A stretch of 64,000 bases of DNA, taken from assembly GCA_965216335.1 (NCBI GenBank), contig OZ244154.1, positions 806,001 through 870,000 on the forward strand. Reading direction: 5' to 3'. Shown here piece by piece: positions 35,440 through 45,382 of this stretch; the first letter of the stretch is position 1; each line of letters begins with the position of its first letter. A program made the position numbers and the translations under genes. Under the pieces are notes generated by a model. It made no database searches and was not told the origin of the DNA. It saw only the letters and a list, made by a program, of their open reading frames with translations. Source of the stretch: JAHEJE01 sp965216335. Lineage in GTDB: Bacteria > Pseudomonadota > Alphaproteobacteria > Rhizobiales > Aestuariivirgaceae.

Positions 35440-36651
35440 ATGGCAAAGATCAAGGTTGCGAACCCGGTCGTCGAACTCGACGGCGACGAGATGACCCGCA
35501 TCATCTGGCAGTTCATCAAGGACAAGCTGATCCACCCCTATCTCGACATCGACCTGAAGTATTACGATCTGGGGATCGAAGCCCGCGACGCCACCGACGA
35601 CCAGATCACCATCGATGCCGCCCATGCCATCAAGGAGCACGGCGTCGGCGTGAAATGCGCCACCATCACGCCCGATGAGGCGCGCGTCGAGGAGTTCGGC
35701 TTGAAGAAGATGTGGCGCTCGCCGAACGGCACCATCCGTAACATCCTCGGCGGTGTTATCTTCCGCGCCCCGATCATCTGTTCCAACGTGCCGCGCCTGG
35801 TGCCGGGCTGGACCCAGCCGATCGTCGTCGGCCGTCACGCGTTTGGCGATCAGTATCGCGCTACAGACTTCAAGTTTCCGTCGGCCGGCAAGCTGACCAT
35901 CAAGTTCGAGGGCGTCGACGGCGAGGTGATCGAACGCGAGGTGTTCGACGCGCCGGGGTCCGGCGTCGCCATGGCGATGTACAACCTCGACGACTCGATC
36001 CGCGACTTCGCCCGCGCCTCTATGAACTACGGCCTGACGCTCGGCTATCCGGTCTACCTGTCGACCAAGAACACCATCCTGAAAGCCTATGACGGCCGCT
36101 TCAAGGACATCTTCCAGGAGGTGTTCGACGCTGAATTTGCCGACAAGTTTGCTGAAGCCGGCCTGACCTACGAGCACCGCCTGATCGACGACATGGTGGC
36201 CGCGGCGATGAAGTGGACCGGCGGCTACGTGTGGGCCTGCAAGAACTATGACGGCGACGTGCAGTCCGACACCGTGGCGCAAGGGTTCGGCTCGCTGGGT
36301 CTGATGACTTCGGTGCTGATGACCCCGGACGGTCAGACGGTCGAGGCCGAAGCCGCGCACGGCACGGTCACCCGGCACTACCGGCTGCATCAGGAGGGCA
36401 AGGAGACCTCGACCAACTCGACCGCGTCGATCTTCGCCTGGACCCGCGGCCTGGCTCACCGCGCCAAGCTGGACGACAACGAGGCGCTGGCAAAATTCGC
36501 CACGACGCTTGAGGACGTGGTCGTCAAGACCATCGAAGGCGGCGGCATGACCAAGGACCTGGCGGTGCTGATCGGTCCGGAACAGAAGTGGCTGTCGACG
36601 CAAGGGTTCCTCGAGGCAATCGACGAAAACCTGCAGAAGGCAATGGGCTGA
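35440..36651 (+). CDS. icd: NADP-dependent isocitrate dehydrogenase
   Basis: A 403-residue enzyme of the homodimeric, eukaryote-like IDH group common in alphaproteobacteria. Visible marks: PVVELDGDEMTRIIWQFIK at the start, the substrate loop SPNGTIRNILGG near residue 95, RHAFGDQYRATDF near residue 133, metal-binding Asp in LIDDMVAAAMKW near residue 248, and the NADP segment EAAHGTVTRHYR near residue 306. It makes 2-oxoglutarate and NADPH in the TCA cycle. The ATG at 35440 gives the usual MAKIKV start. The transposon chain starts just after its terminator. Confidence 0.95.
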   Translation: MAKIKVANPVVELDGDEMTRIIWQFIKDKLIHPYLDIDLKYYDLGIEARDATDDQITIDAAHAIKEHGVGVKCATITPDEARVEEFGLKKMWRSPNGTIRNILGGVIFRAPIICSNVPRLVPGWTQPIVVGRHAFGDQYRATDFKFPSAGKLTIKFEGVDGEVIEREVFDAPGSGVAMAMYNLDDSIRDFARASMNYGLTLGYPVYLSTKNTILKAYDGRFKDIFQEVFDAEFADKFAEAGLTYEHRLIDDMVAAAMKWTGGYVWACKNYDGDVQSDTVAQGFGSLGLMTSVLMTPDGQTVEAEAAHGTVTRHYRLHQEGKETSTNSTASIFAWTRGLAHRAKLDDNEALAKFATTLEDVVVKTIEGGGMTKDLAVLIGPEQKWLSTQGFLEAIDENLQKAMG

Positions 36652-36667
36652 TCCCTGACCTCTTCCT

Positions 36668-36703
36668 GTCATCCCGGCCACGCGCAGCGCGAGCCGGGAT
36701 GAC
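36668..36703. terminator. Hairpin after icd, REP-like
   Basis: Perfect 11-base arms GTCATCCCGGC and GCCGGGATGAC with a 14-base loop, 17 bases after the icd stop. The wording is that of dispersed palindromes common in alphaproteobacteria. No T run follows because the IS630 chain starts 3 bases later. Confidence 0.6.
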
Positions 36704-36792
36704 GCTAGTATTTTGCATCACTTAGATTGATATGTTGCGATGCGGGTGTGGATTTGATTCTCTGTGTCTGATTCGGATGCGGAGGTTTGCAC

Positions 36793-37928
36793 ATGGCGAA
36801 CAAGAGGTACGTTGTTGAGCTCACGTTGGACGAGCGCAATGATCTATTGGCGAAGATCAGCAAGGGCACTCTGAAGGCCAAGAGCAATCTGAAGGCGCGG
36901 ATATTGCTGAAAGCCGATAAAGGCGAATTCGGTGAAGGCTGGACTGATCGGAAGATTTGCCGGGCGTTGGAGGCGTCGCCTTCAACTGTGGCCCGCACGC
37001 GCGCGACATTCGTCATGGATGGCCTTGAGGCAGTGTTTGCGCGTGCCCCGCGCATGCACCAGTCGATCAAGCCAATCTTCGATGGGGAGGCTGAAGCCAA
37101 GCTGATCGCCCTGGCTTGCAGCGAGCCACCTGAAGGATATGCGCGCTGGACAATCCGCTTGCTTGCCGAGAAGGTCGTTGAGCTGAACATTGTCGACAGC
37201 GTTCACTTCAACACTGTTGGGCGCACGCTTAAAAAAACGAACTTAAGCCTCACCGCAGCCAATACTGGGTAATCCCTCCCAAACAGAATGCAGCCTTTGT
37301 TGCGGCCATGGAAGACGTTTTGTCGGTCTATACGCGTGCCCACGATCCAAACAGGCCGTTGGTTTGCCTTGATGAAGCAGCCAAACAGCTTGTCGGTGCA
37401 ACCCGCCTACCAATCCCCATGGCGCCCGGGCGCACCGCACGCCATGACTATGAATACAAACGGGCTGGAACAGCAAACCTGTTCATGGCCTTCGCTCCTC
37501 TTGAAGGGCTGCGTCATATCAAGGTCACGAGCCATCGCGCAAAAACAGACTACGCTCATTTCCTGGCTGATCTCAGCGATCAGTGCTTTGCCGATGCCGA
37601 GAAGATTGTTCTGGTTCAGGACAACCTCAACACCCATAGCCCAGCGTCACTGTATGCGACTTTCCCACCAGCCGAAGCAAGGCGATTGGCCGAACGCTTC
37701 GAATGGCACTTCACCCCGAAACATGGCTCCTGGCTCAATATGGCAGAGGCCGAGCTATCCGTACTCGCCCGTCAATGTCTGGGGGAGCGGGTCGAGAGCA
37801 AGGAGAAACTCAAAGACAGGGTCGCCGCATGGCAAACCCAGCGCAACAACCAACGCAAAATCGCCAACTGGCAATTCACCAACGACGATGCAAGAACAAA
37901 GCTTGTGAAACTCTATCCATCAATCTAA
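36793..37928 (+). CDS. IS630-family transposase, made by a -1 frameshift (copy 1)
   Basis: Frame one (36793-37272) gives 159 residues with an N-terminal helix-turn-helix (LEASPSTVARTRATF); its end leaves the family sequence after VGRTLKK. A run of seven A at 37231-37237 allows a -1 shift that reads KNELKPHRSQYWVIPPK and continues to the ATG-containing second frame (AAMEDVLSVYTRAHDPNRPLVCLDEAAKQ) through to 37928. The DDE residues are in LVCLDEAAK, VLVQDNLNTH and SWLNMAEAELSV. GGAGG precedes the ATG. Two-frame IS630 transposases joined by slippage on A runs are known. Confidence 0.85.
37231..37237 (+). promoter_or_regulatory. Probable -1 frameshift site (seven A), IS630 copy 1
   Basis: AAAAAAA lies where the family sequence leaves frame one and enters the -1 frame. 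The same site in copy 2 is at 39569-39575. Confidence 0.7.
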
Positions 37929-37944
37929 TTGATTCAGTCTACTA

Positions 37945-38780
37945 GGGCTTGTGGGGATTCATCTTGAGTTTATGACGGCAGCACAGGCATAGATCATCGA
38001 TGTGTAGTGTGTGTCCGTTTTTTCAGACCTCATAGCGATGCCCTTGAATTCCTTGAGTTTGCAGAAGAAGTTTTCGATCAGGTGGCGCCACTTGTAGATT
38101 TCCAGATCGATCTGCAATGGGTGCTTTCGCTGCGGCCGTTGCGAGATGCAGATCACCGCTCCGCGCTCATCCAGCTCTTCAATGATCCAATTGCTGTCGA
38201 AGGCCTTGTCTGCCAACACAGCATCAAAGTTAAGGCCGTGAATGAGCGGTGCAACACCGATGGTATCATATCGGTTTCCTGGCAGCAGACCGAAGCGCAC
38301 GAGATTACCCAAAGCATCTGTCAAGGCGAGGATCTTTGTCGTCCAGCCACCTTTCGATTTGCCTATCGCCTGGCTTTGAGTCCCCCTTTAGCGCCATGTC
38401 CATGACGATGAACCGGGACTATCGTTGCATCGATCATGACATATTCCATGTCGGGGTCGTCTGAGACCGCCTCGAATATGCGTTCAAAGACGCCGGCTGC
38501 AGACCAGTCGCGAAACCGGCGAAATACCGTACTCCAGTTACCAAAGGCTTCTGGCAAGTCACGCCACGGGCTGCTTGTACGCGCCTTCCACAGCACCGCT
38601 TCGAGAAAAAGACGGTTGTTGGTCCCGCTGCGCCCAGGGTCAGACTTCTTGCCCAAGCAGTGCGGCTCGATCTTGGCCCATTGAGTGTCAGTCAATACTG
38701 TCCGGATCATCAAAACCTCCTCAAAAGGAAGTCTGAATCACAAATCAACTGATTCGGGAATCCTGATTCCCCACAGACCC
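37945..38780 (-). mobile_element. IS5-family (IS427-like) element
   Basis: An 836-base element. Left end GGGCTTGTGGGGATTCA and reverse-complemented right end GGGTCTGTGGGGAATCA are near-matching terminal repeats. TA flanks both sides (37943-37944, shared with IS630 copy 1; 38781-38782, shared with the MITE). It carries a two-frame transposase on the minus strand. Confidence 0.85.
37959..38710 (-). CDS. IS5-family (IS427-like) transposase, made by a frameshift
   Basis: Frame one runs from the ATG at 38710 (GAGGAGG just upstream) to 38363: MIRTVLTDTQWAKIEPHCLG, RTSSPWRDLPEAFGNWSTVFRRF and the first Asp in EYVMIDATIVPVHRHGHGAKGG. A -1 shift at AAAGGGGG (38392-38399) gives GGTQSQAIGKSKGGWTTKILALTDALGN, and the second frame continues to 37959 with VLADKAFDSNWIIEEL (second Asp) and WRHLIENFFCKLKEFKGIAMR (Glu). 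This split is the standard layout for this IS group, so the element may be active. Confidence 0.85.
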
Positions 38781-38782
38781 TA

Positions 38783-39043
38783 GAGCACTTTCCGATCATA
38801 TGGGATCACTTGATGGCGCCAAATTCGCTCATATGGCAGGCGCGGTGCGCAGCGCGATGCGGTGCATCGGGCAAGCGCCGCAACGCACCAGATGGGCGAA
38901 TTTGGCCCACCGAAGGCCGGATTTCCGCGCCCGCTGGACTGCGTCATACTCCGCTTGTGGCCAACCAGGCCAAGGCGCGAACCATGCCTAGCCAGCAGAC
39001 GCGGAAACCCGGTCAAGTGATTCCATATGATCGGAAAGTGCTC
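38783..39043 (+). mobile_element. MITE-like element, copy 2
   Basis: A 261-base element with 31-base terminal inverted repeats (start GAGCACTTTCCGATCATATG) that differ at one position. Internal arms GCGCCAAATTCGC and GCGAATTTGGC add a second hairpin. TA flanks both ends (38781-38782 and 39044-39045). It has no transposase. Copy 1 is at 22646-22907 in the opposite direction. Confidence 0.8.
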
Positions 39044-39045
39044 TA

Positions 39046-40280
39046 ATATTTTGCATCACTTAGATTGATATGTTGCGATGCGGGTGTGGATTTGATTCTC
39101 TGTGTCTGATTCGGATGCGGAGGTTTGCACATGGCGAACAAGAGGTACGTTGTTGAGCTCACGTTGGACGAGCGCAATGATCTATTGGCGAAGATCAGCA
39201 AGGGCACTCTGAAGGCCAAGAGCAATCTGAAGGCGCGGATATTGCTGAAAGCCGATAAAGGCGAATTCGGTGAAGGCTGGACTGATCGGAAGATTTGCCG
39301 GGCGTTGGAGGCGTCGCCTTCAACTGTGGCCCGCACGCGCGCGACATTCGTCATGGATGGCCTTGAGGCAGTGTTTGCGCGTGCCCCGCGCATGCACCAG
39401 TCGATCAAGCCAATCTTCGATGGGGAGGCTGAAGCCAAGCTGATCGCCCTGGCTTGCAGCGAGCCACCTGAAGGATATGCGCGCTGGACAATCCGCTTGC
39501 TTGCCGAGAAGGTCGTTGAGCTGAACATTGTCGACAGCGTTCACTTCAACACTGTTGGGCGCACGCTTAAAAAAACGAACTTAAGCCTCACCGCAGCCAA
39601 TACTGGGTAATCCCTCCCAAACAGAATGCAGCCTTTGTTGCGGCCATGGAAGACGTTTTGTCGGTCTATACGCGTGCCCACGATCCAAACAGGCCGTTGG
39701 TTTGCCTTGATGAAGCAGCCAAACAGCTTGTCGGTGCAACCCGCCTACCAATCCCCATGGCGCCCGGGCGCACCGCACGCCATGACTATGAATACAAACG
39801 GGCTGGAACAGCAAACCTGTTCATGGCCTTCGCTCCTCTTGAAGGGCTGCGTCATATCAAGGTCACGAGCCATCGCGCAAAAACAGACTACGCTCATTTC
39901 CTGGCTGATCTCAGCGATCAGTGCTTTGCCGATGCCGAGAAGATTGTTCTGGTTCAGGACAACCTCAACACCCATAGCCCAGCGTCACTGTATGCGACTT
40001 TCCCACCAGCCGAAGCAAGGCGATTGGCCGAACGCTTCGAATGGCACTTCACCCCGAAACATGGCTCCTGGCTCAATATGGCAGAGGCCGAGCTATCCGT
40101 ACTCGCCCGTCAATGTCTGGGGGAGCGGGTCGAGAGCAAGGAGAAACTCAAAGACAGGGTCGCCGCATGGCAAACCCAGCGCAACAACCAACGCAAAATC
40201 GCCAACTGGCAATTCACCAACGACGATGCAAGAACAAAGCTTGTGAAACTCTATCCATCAATCTAATTGATTCAGTCTAC
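39046..40280 (+). mobile_element. IS630-family element, copy 2
   Basis: A 1235-base copy in the same orientation as copy 1. TA flanks are at 39044-39045 (shared with the MITE) and 40281-40282. The encoded proteins are identical to those of copy 1, so the two copies separated recently. Confidence 0.9.
39131..40266 (+). CDS. IS630-family transposase, made by a -1 frameshift (copy 2)
   Basis: Same structure as the first copy: frame one 39131-39610 with the helix-turn-helix, slippage on seven A at 39569-39575, and frame two through VCLDEAAK, VQDNLNTH and NMAEAEL to 40266. The coding sequence looks intact. Identity with copy 1 over both frames points to a recent move or a recombination event. Confidence 0.85.
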
Positions 40281-40385
40281 TAAGGTCGCAAGGGCTCCAC
40301 CTGCCGACCCGCACTCCTGACGCGACGCTGTCAGCAGGGTGGGTCTAGGCTGGGCGTCTAGATATCTTCAGATGGGAGATCAGCC

Positions 40386-40814
40386 ATGACCATGACCGGC
40401 GGATGCCAGTGCGGCGCGGTGCGCTATGAACTGGCGCGGGCGCCGCGGCGCGCCAGCATTTGCCATTGCCGCATGTGCCAGCGCGCGACGGGAAGTTACT
40501 TTGCGCCGCTGGCGAATGTCGAGATGACGGACTTCCGCCTGACCAGGGGCGAACTGGCGGTCTATCGATCCTCGCCGGTTGCGGAACGCGGGTTTTGCGC
40601 CTCCTGCGGCTCACCACTGACGTTTCACTACACCGAACTGGATGATATCTCCGTGGCAATTCCATCACTGGACGACCCGGACGCTGTGGCGCCGGAAAAA
40701 CAGTTCGGCGCTGAGTCGATGTCCCCTCACTTCCACCGGCTTCACGAACTCCCGGCCAAGACCAGCGAAGACTCGATGCCGGTTGAGTGGCTGAACAAGA
40801 TTGAAGGAGCATGA
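40386..40814 (+). CDS. GFA/CENP-V-family zinc protein
   Basis: A 142-residue protein with the GFA fold and its zinc ligands: GGCQCGAVRYEL near residue 5, CHCRMCQRATG near residue 27, and GFCASCGSPLTF near residue 69. Members were named for glutathione-dependent formaldehyde-activating enzyme, but most have no proven activity. A late His-rich MSPHFHRLHELP is typical of one large subgroup. GGGAG precedes the ATG. A second family member is at 61122-61613. It lies directly after the transposon chain and looks intact. Confidence 0.8.
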   Translation: MTMTGGCQCGAVRYELARAPRRASICHCRMCQRATGSYFAPLANVEMTDFRLTRGELAVYRSSPVAERGFCASCGSPLTFHYTELDDISVAIPSLDDPDAVAPEKQFGAESMSPHFHRLHELPAKTSEDSMPVEWLNKIEGA

Positions 40815-40902
40815 CGGCGGACTGAAACCCCGGCCGGCCTCAAACCGGCACCTGTAGCCTGGTTGCCGGAAACGGCAGAACCCCGGGATTTGATCCGCTA
40901 AA

Positions 40903-40946
40903 CACAAGTGGGCCTGGCCGGAGGACTCACCAGCCAGGCCCTTGTG
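40903..40946. terminator. Long hairpin after the GFA gene
   Basis: Arms CACAAG-T-GGGCCTGGC and GCCAGGCC-CTTGTG pair almost throughout around a 14-base loop. No T run follows closely on the plus strand. Probably ends the GFA transcript. Confidence 0.5.
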
Positions 40947-41051
40947 TGCGAACCAGCCCCTCCCACAGGTTTTTTTGTCAGGGTGATTGCGCAGTTCCAA
41001 TCCTAGCGCAGTTTCACCCCAAACTGCAAATTCAAATCACAAATTCTTGAT

Positions 41052-41075
41052 TTTTGCCGATATCGATCGGCAAAA
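41052..41075. repeat. 24-base perfect palindrome between GFA and alaS
   Basis: TTTTGCCGAT-ATCG-ATCGGCAAAA reads the same on both strands around its centre. It lies 46 bases past the alaS stop. Lacking a T run after the stem on the alaS side, it is more like a protein-binding palindrome than a terminator. Confidence 0.45.
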
Positions 41076-41120
41076 GTCAGCTTGAGCGGCAAAAACTCAT
41101 AACATATTATTCGCTAAGGG

Positions 41121-43793
41121 TTATCCGCCAGCGGCAACGGTCTGACGAATCGCATCCAGAGCAGCTTGCGCCTGGCTTCCGTCCGGACCGCCGGCCTGCG
41201 CGAGATCGGCGCGCCCGCCACCACCTTTACCCCCGAGCGCGGCTGCACCGGCGCGGACCAGCGTCACCGAGTCGAACCTGTCCAACAGGTCCTCCGTAAC
41301 ACCAACCGCGATGCCGGCGCGGCCTTCGTCGTTGACGCCGACAACGCCGACAATTCCGCTGCCCAGCTGTGCCTTGCCGTCATCGACCAGGCCGCGCAAA
41401 TCCTTCGGGCTGATACCGGTCAGGGCACGCAACAGCATCTTGACACCGTTCACCTCCTCTTCGGCCGGCCCTGCCCCGTCGCCACCGCCGGCAAGCGCCA
41501 GCTGCCGGCGCGCGTCCGACAGCTCACGCTCCAGCTTGCGCCGCTCATCGAGCAGCGCGGCGACCCGTCCCGGGACGTCTCCGCTGGCGGTCTTGAGCAG
41601 CGCGGCGGTATCGGACAACAGACGGTCCTGGTCCTCGAGATGCGCCCTGGCCGCATCGCCGGCCAGCGCCTCAAGACGGCGCACACCGGCCGCGGAGGCG
41701 CTCTCGGTCACCAGCTTGATCACCCCGATGTCGCCGGTGCGCGACACGTGGGTGCCGCCGCACAGTTCCAGCGAGTAAACCGGCTTGTTACCCTCGCCGC
41801 CCGGCTGGGTGCCCATGGCGACAACGCGGACCTCATCGCCGTACTTCTCGCCGAACAGCGCCATGGCGCCTTCGGCAATCGCGTCATCGACCGACATCAG
41901 ACGGGTGGTCACAGGCTCGTTCTGCTGAACCACGGCGTTGGCGATCTCGGCCACGCGCGCCAGCTCCTGATCGTTCATCGCCTTGGGGTGGGAAAAGTCG
42001 AAACGCAGCCGGCCCGGCTCGACCAGCGAGCCTTTCTGTGTGACATGGCTGCCGAGCACCTGGCGCAGGGCTTCGTGGATCAGATGGGTGGCCGAGTGGT
42101 GGACCCGCGTAGCGCCACGCCGCCCATGGTCGACATGCAGCTCCACCGCATCCCCGGTGCTGAGCGTGCCCTTTTTCACCACGCCATAGTGGACAAACAG
42201 GTCGCCGAGCTTCTTTTGCGTATCGGAAACGTTGAACACTGCGCCGTCGGCGCTGCGCATGACGCCGCGGTCGCCGACCTGGCCGCCGGACTCGCCGTAA
42301 AACGGCGTCTGGTTGACCACCACCGCAACCTTGACACCTTCGCCGGCCGTCTCGATGCTCTTTCCCAAGCCGTCGATCAGCGCATAGACGACACCCTCGG
42401 CACTTTCGGTGTCGTAGCCGAGGAAGTCAGTCGCCCCGGCCTCCTCACGGACATCGAACCAGAAGTCCTCGGTCTCGGCCTCTCCGGACCCTGACCAGGC
42501 CTTGCGCGCCTCCGCTTTCTGCCGCGCCATTTCGCGGTTGAAACCCTCGGTATCGACACCGATCTGGCGCGACTTGAGAGCATCCTCGGTCAGATCGAGC
42601 GGAAAGCCGTAGGTGTCGTACAGCTTGAACGCCACCTCGCCAGCCAGTTCGCCACCGGCTGACAGATCGGCGGTTTCCTCATCGAGAATCTTAAGACCGC
42701 GCTCCAGCGTCTTGCGGAACCGGCTTTCCTCCAGCTTCAACGTTTCGGTAATCAGGGCGCCTGCCCGGACGAGTTCGGGAAACGCCTGGCCCATCTGCGC
42801 CTCCAGCGCCGGCACCAGTTGCCACAGCAGCGGCTCCTTCATGCCGAGCAACTCGGCGTGGCGCATGGCGCGGCGCATGATGCGGCGCAGCACGTAACCC
42901 CTGCCCTCGTTCGACGGCAAGACGCCATCTGCGATCAGGAACGACGAGGCGCGCAGGTGGTCGGCGATGACGCGGTTGGAGGCCAGGTTGCGCCCTTCCG
43001 CGGCAACGCCGGTCACGTCTTCGATTGCGCCGATCAACGCCTTGAACATGTCAGTTTCATAATTGTCGTGCGTGCCCTGCAGCACAGCCGAGATGCGTTC
43101 GAGCCCCATGCCGGTATCAATCGACGGCTTGGGCAATTCGACACGCTCATCGAGCGTCACCTGCTCGAACTGCATGAACACCAGGTTCCATATTTCGATG
43201 AACCGGTCGCCATCCTCATCGGCTGAACCGGGCGGGCCGCCGGGAATGCTGTCGCCGTGGTCGTAGAAAATCTCCGAGCACGGGCCGCACGGACCGGTAT
43301 CGCCCATAGCCCAGAAATTGTCGCTGGTCGGGATGCGGAGAATTTTTGACTCCGGCAAACCAGCGATCTTCTTCCACAAATCGAAGGCATCGTCATCCTC
43401 GGCAAACACAGTAACCAGCAAGCGTTCCCTGTCGAGCCCGTACTCGCGGGTCACCAGATTCCAGGCCAGCTCGATGGCCAACTCCTTGAAGTAGTCGCCG
43501 AACGAGAAATTCCCGAGCATTTCAAAGAATGTGTGGTGGCGCGCCGTGTAGCCGACATTATCGAGATCGTTGTGCTTGCCGCCGGCCCGCACGCACTTCT
43601 GTGATGTCGCCGCCCGGCTGTAGGGCCGCCGTTCCATGCCGGTGAAAACGTTCTTGAACTGCACCATGCCGGCATTCGTGAACATCAGGGTCGGATCGTT
43701 GCGCGGCACAAGCGGACTGGACGACACGACCTCGTGGTCGTGCCGGGCAAAATAATCGAGAAAAGCCGACCGGATTTCGTTGACGCCAGCCAT
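41121..43793 (-). CDS. alaS: Alanyl-tRNA synthetase
   Basis: An 890-residue class II synthetase, normal length. The catalytic part shows FTNAGMVQFKNVFTG and RAATSQKCVRAGGKHNDLDNVGYTARHHTFFEMLGNFSFGDYF (motifs 1-2) and GMGLERISAVLQG (motif 3). The editing domain has HHSATHLIHEALRQVLG and, further on, the zinc ligands in LELCGGTHVSRTGDIG; the C-Ala domain ends GKGGGGRADLAQAGG. The ATG at 43793 gives the standard MAGVNEIRSAFLDYF start. Upstream on the same strand are the probable 6S RNA and recA. Confidence 0.97.
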   Translation of the reverse strand: MAGVNEIRSAFLDYFARHDHEVVSSSPLVPRNDPTLMFTNAGMVQFKNVFTGMERRPYSRAATSQKCVRAGGKHNDLDNVGYTARHHTFFEMLGNFSFGDYFKELAIELAWNLVTREYGLDRERLLVTVFAEDDDAFDLWKKIAGLPESKILRIPTSDNFWAMGDTGPCGPCSEIFYDHGDSIPGGPPGSADEDGDRFIEIWNLVFMQFEQVTLDERVELPKPSIDTGMGLERISAVLQGTHDNYETDMFKALIGAIEDVTGVAAEGRNLASNRVIADHLRASSFLIADGVLPSNEGRGYVLRRIMRRAMRHAELLGMKEPLLWQLVPALEAQMGQAFPELVRAGALITETLKLEESRFRKTLERGLKILDEETADLSAGGELAGEVAFKLYDTYGFPLDLTEDALKSRQIGVDTEGFNREMARQKAEARKAWSGSGEAETEDFWFDVREEAGATDFLGYDTESAEGVVYALIDGLGKSIETAGEGVKVAVVVNQTPFYGESGGQVGDRGVMRSADGAVFNVSDTQKKLGDLFVHYGVVKKGTLSTGDAVELHVDHGRRGATRVHHSATHLIHEALRQVLGSHVTQKGSLVEPGRLRFDFSHPKAMNDQELARVAEIANAVVQQNEPVTTRLMSVDDAIAEGAMALFGEKYGDEVRVVAMGTQPGGEGNKPVYSLELCGGTHVSRTGDIGVIKLVTESASAAGVRRLEALAGDAARAHLEDQDRLLSDTAALLKTASGDVPGRVAALLDERRKLERELSDARRQLALAGGGDGAGPAEEEVNGVKMLLRALTGISPKDLRGLVDDGKAQLGSGIVGVVGVNDEGRAGIAVGVTEDLLDRFDSVTLVRAGAAALGGKGGGGRADLAQAGGPDGSQAQAALDAIRQTVAAGG

Positions 43794-44010
43794 GGTGCTC
43801 AAAGTCCTTCGCCAATGATGATGTCGACGCGTCACGCCCCGGCAAATCGGGAACTAGCGTCTGCTCCGCGGTCTTTATACAGACCACCCCGCAGGTGTCC
43901 AGCGAGCAGGCACCGGCGAGCCCGGACAACCGCATGTGGATCGGTCACGGCGTGCCTCCGATTGATCACCTCCGCCCGGTTTGCACAGATCGCCGACGCC
44001 GTCAGCACAC

Positions 44011-44046
44011 AAAAAAGACGCCTCCTGATAGGAAGAAGGCGTCTTT
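44011..44046 (-). terminator. Terminator of the 6S RNA transcript
   Basis: On the minus strand AAAGACGCCT and AGGCGTCTTT form a perfect 10-base stem with a 13-base loop, and the second arm runs on into TTT then GTGTG. It follows the candidate 6S RNA by 12 bases and separates it from alaS. Confidence 0.9.
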
Positions 44047-44058
44047 CCGGGGGGTGGG

Positions 44059-44219
44059 ACGTCCCCCAATGCCGGCTGCCCGGGCCTCGACGCTTCAGAT
44101 CCGAAAGCGCCCTCTACCCGTGGGGGGTCAGCAGCCAGCCTTGACTGTAGATCAAGTCCGCCGGCAGTACGGTCCGCCAGCCGCGTGCGGCCAGCCGGCC
44201 CCACACCGGCCCAAGGACG

Positions 44220-44220
<1 letters not shown>
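44059..44220 (-). ncRNA. ssrS: Probable 6S RNA
   Basis: A 162-base non-coding stretch whose two ends pair: 5' ACGTCC..GCCGG with 3' CCGGC..GGACGT. Inside are a side hairpin CGCTT-TCGGATCTG-AAGCG on the 3' half and an apical hairpin CTTGA-TCTACAG-TCAAG, which suits the long rod with a central bubble of 6S RNA. The size is right, and a strong terminator follows. Location between recA and alaS fits what I recall for Hyphomicrobiales 6S genes. 6S RNA binds the housekeeping RNA polymerase holoenzyme as a promoter mimic. Its first base is the last base of recA, so it may be cut from the recA transcript or have a promoter within recA. Confidence 0.7.
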
Positions 44221-45314
<1,094 letters not shown>

Positions 45315-45367
45315 TCGCCCGTCTCCTTATTTCATACTGCTGTATGGTGTGCAATCGATGCTGTTTT

Positions 45368-45382
45368 GAACGTAATGAGAAC
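45368..45382. promoter_or_regulatory. LexA operator (SOS box) of recA
   Basis: GAACGTAATGAGAAC is an exact GAAC-N7-GAAC, the LexA box of alphaproteobacteria, in the recA upstream region. It predicts damage-induced expression of recA. A further GAAC occurs at 45386-45389, with spacing too short to form a second box. Confidence 0.85.

Larger units (their letters stand above)
36708..37942 (+). mobile_element. IS630-family element, copy 1
   Basis: A 1235-base element. Left end GTATTTTGCATCACTTAGAT and reverse-complemented right end GTAGACTGAATCAATTAGAT share a terminal repeat of about 24 bases with some mismatches. TA flanks both sides (36706-36707, 37943-37944), the standard IS630 target duplication. 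It carries a two-frame transposase. As read it is the same as the copy at 39046-40280 apart from the first base (G here, A there). Confidence 0.9.

Noticed and set aside
34453..36681. A 742-residue minus-strand frame joining the trmJ-like gene with an antisense icd stretch
   Set aside because: Only the part below 35244 has family sequence; the rest is the complement of icd.
36708..40280. A composite transposon bounded by the two IS630 copies
   Set aside because: There is no passenger gene, and every inner joint is explained by separate insertion at TA. It stays possible but is not needed.
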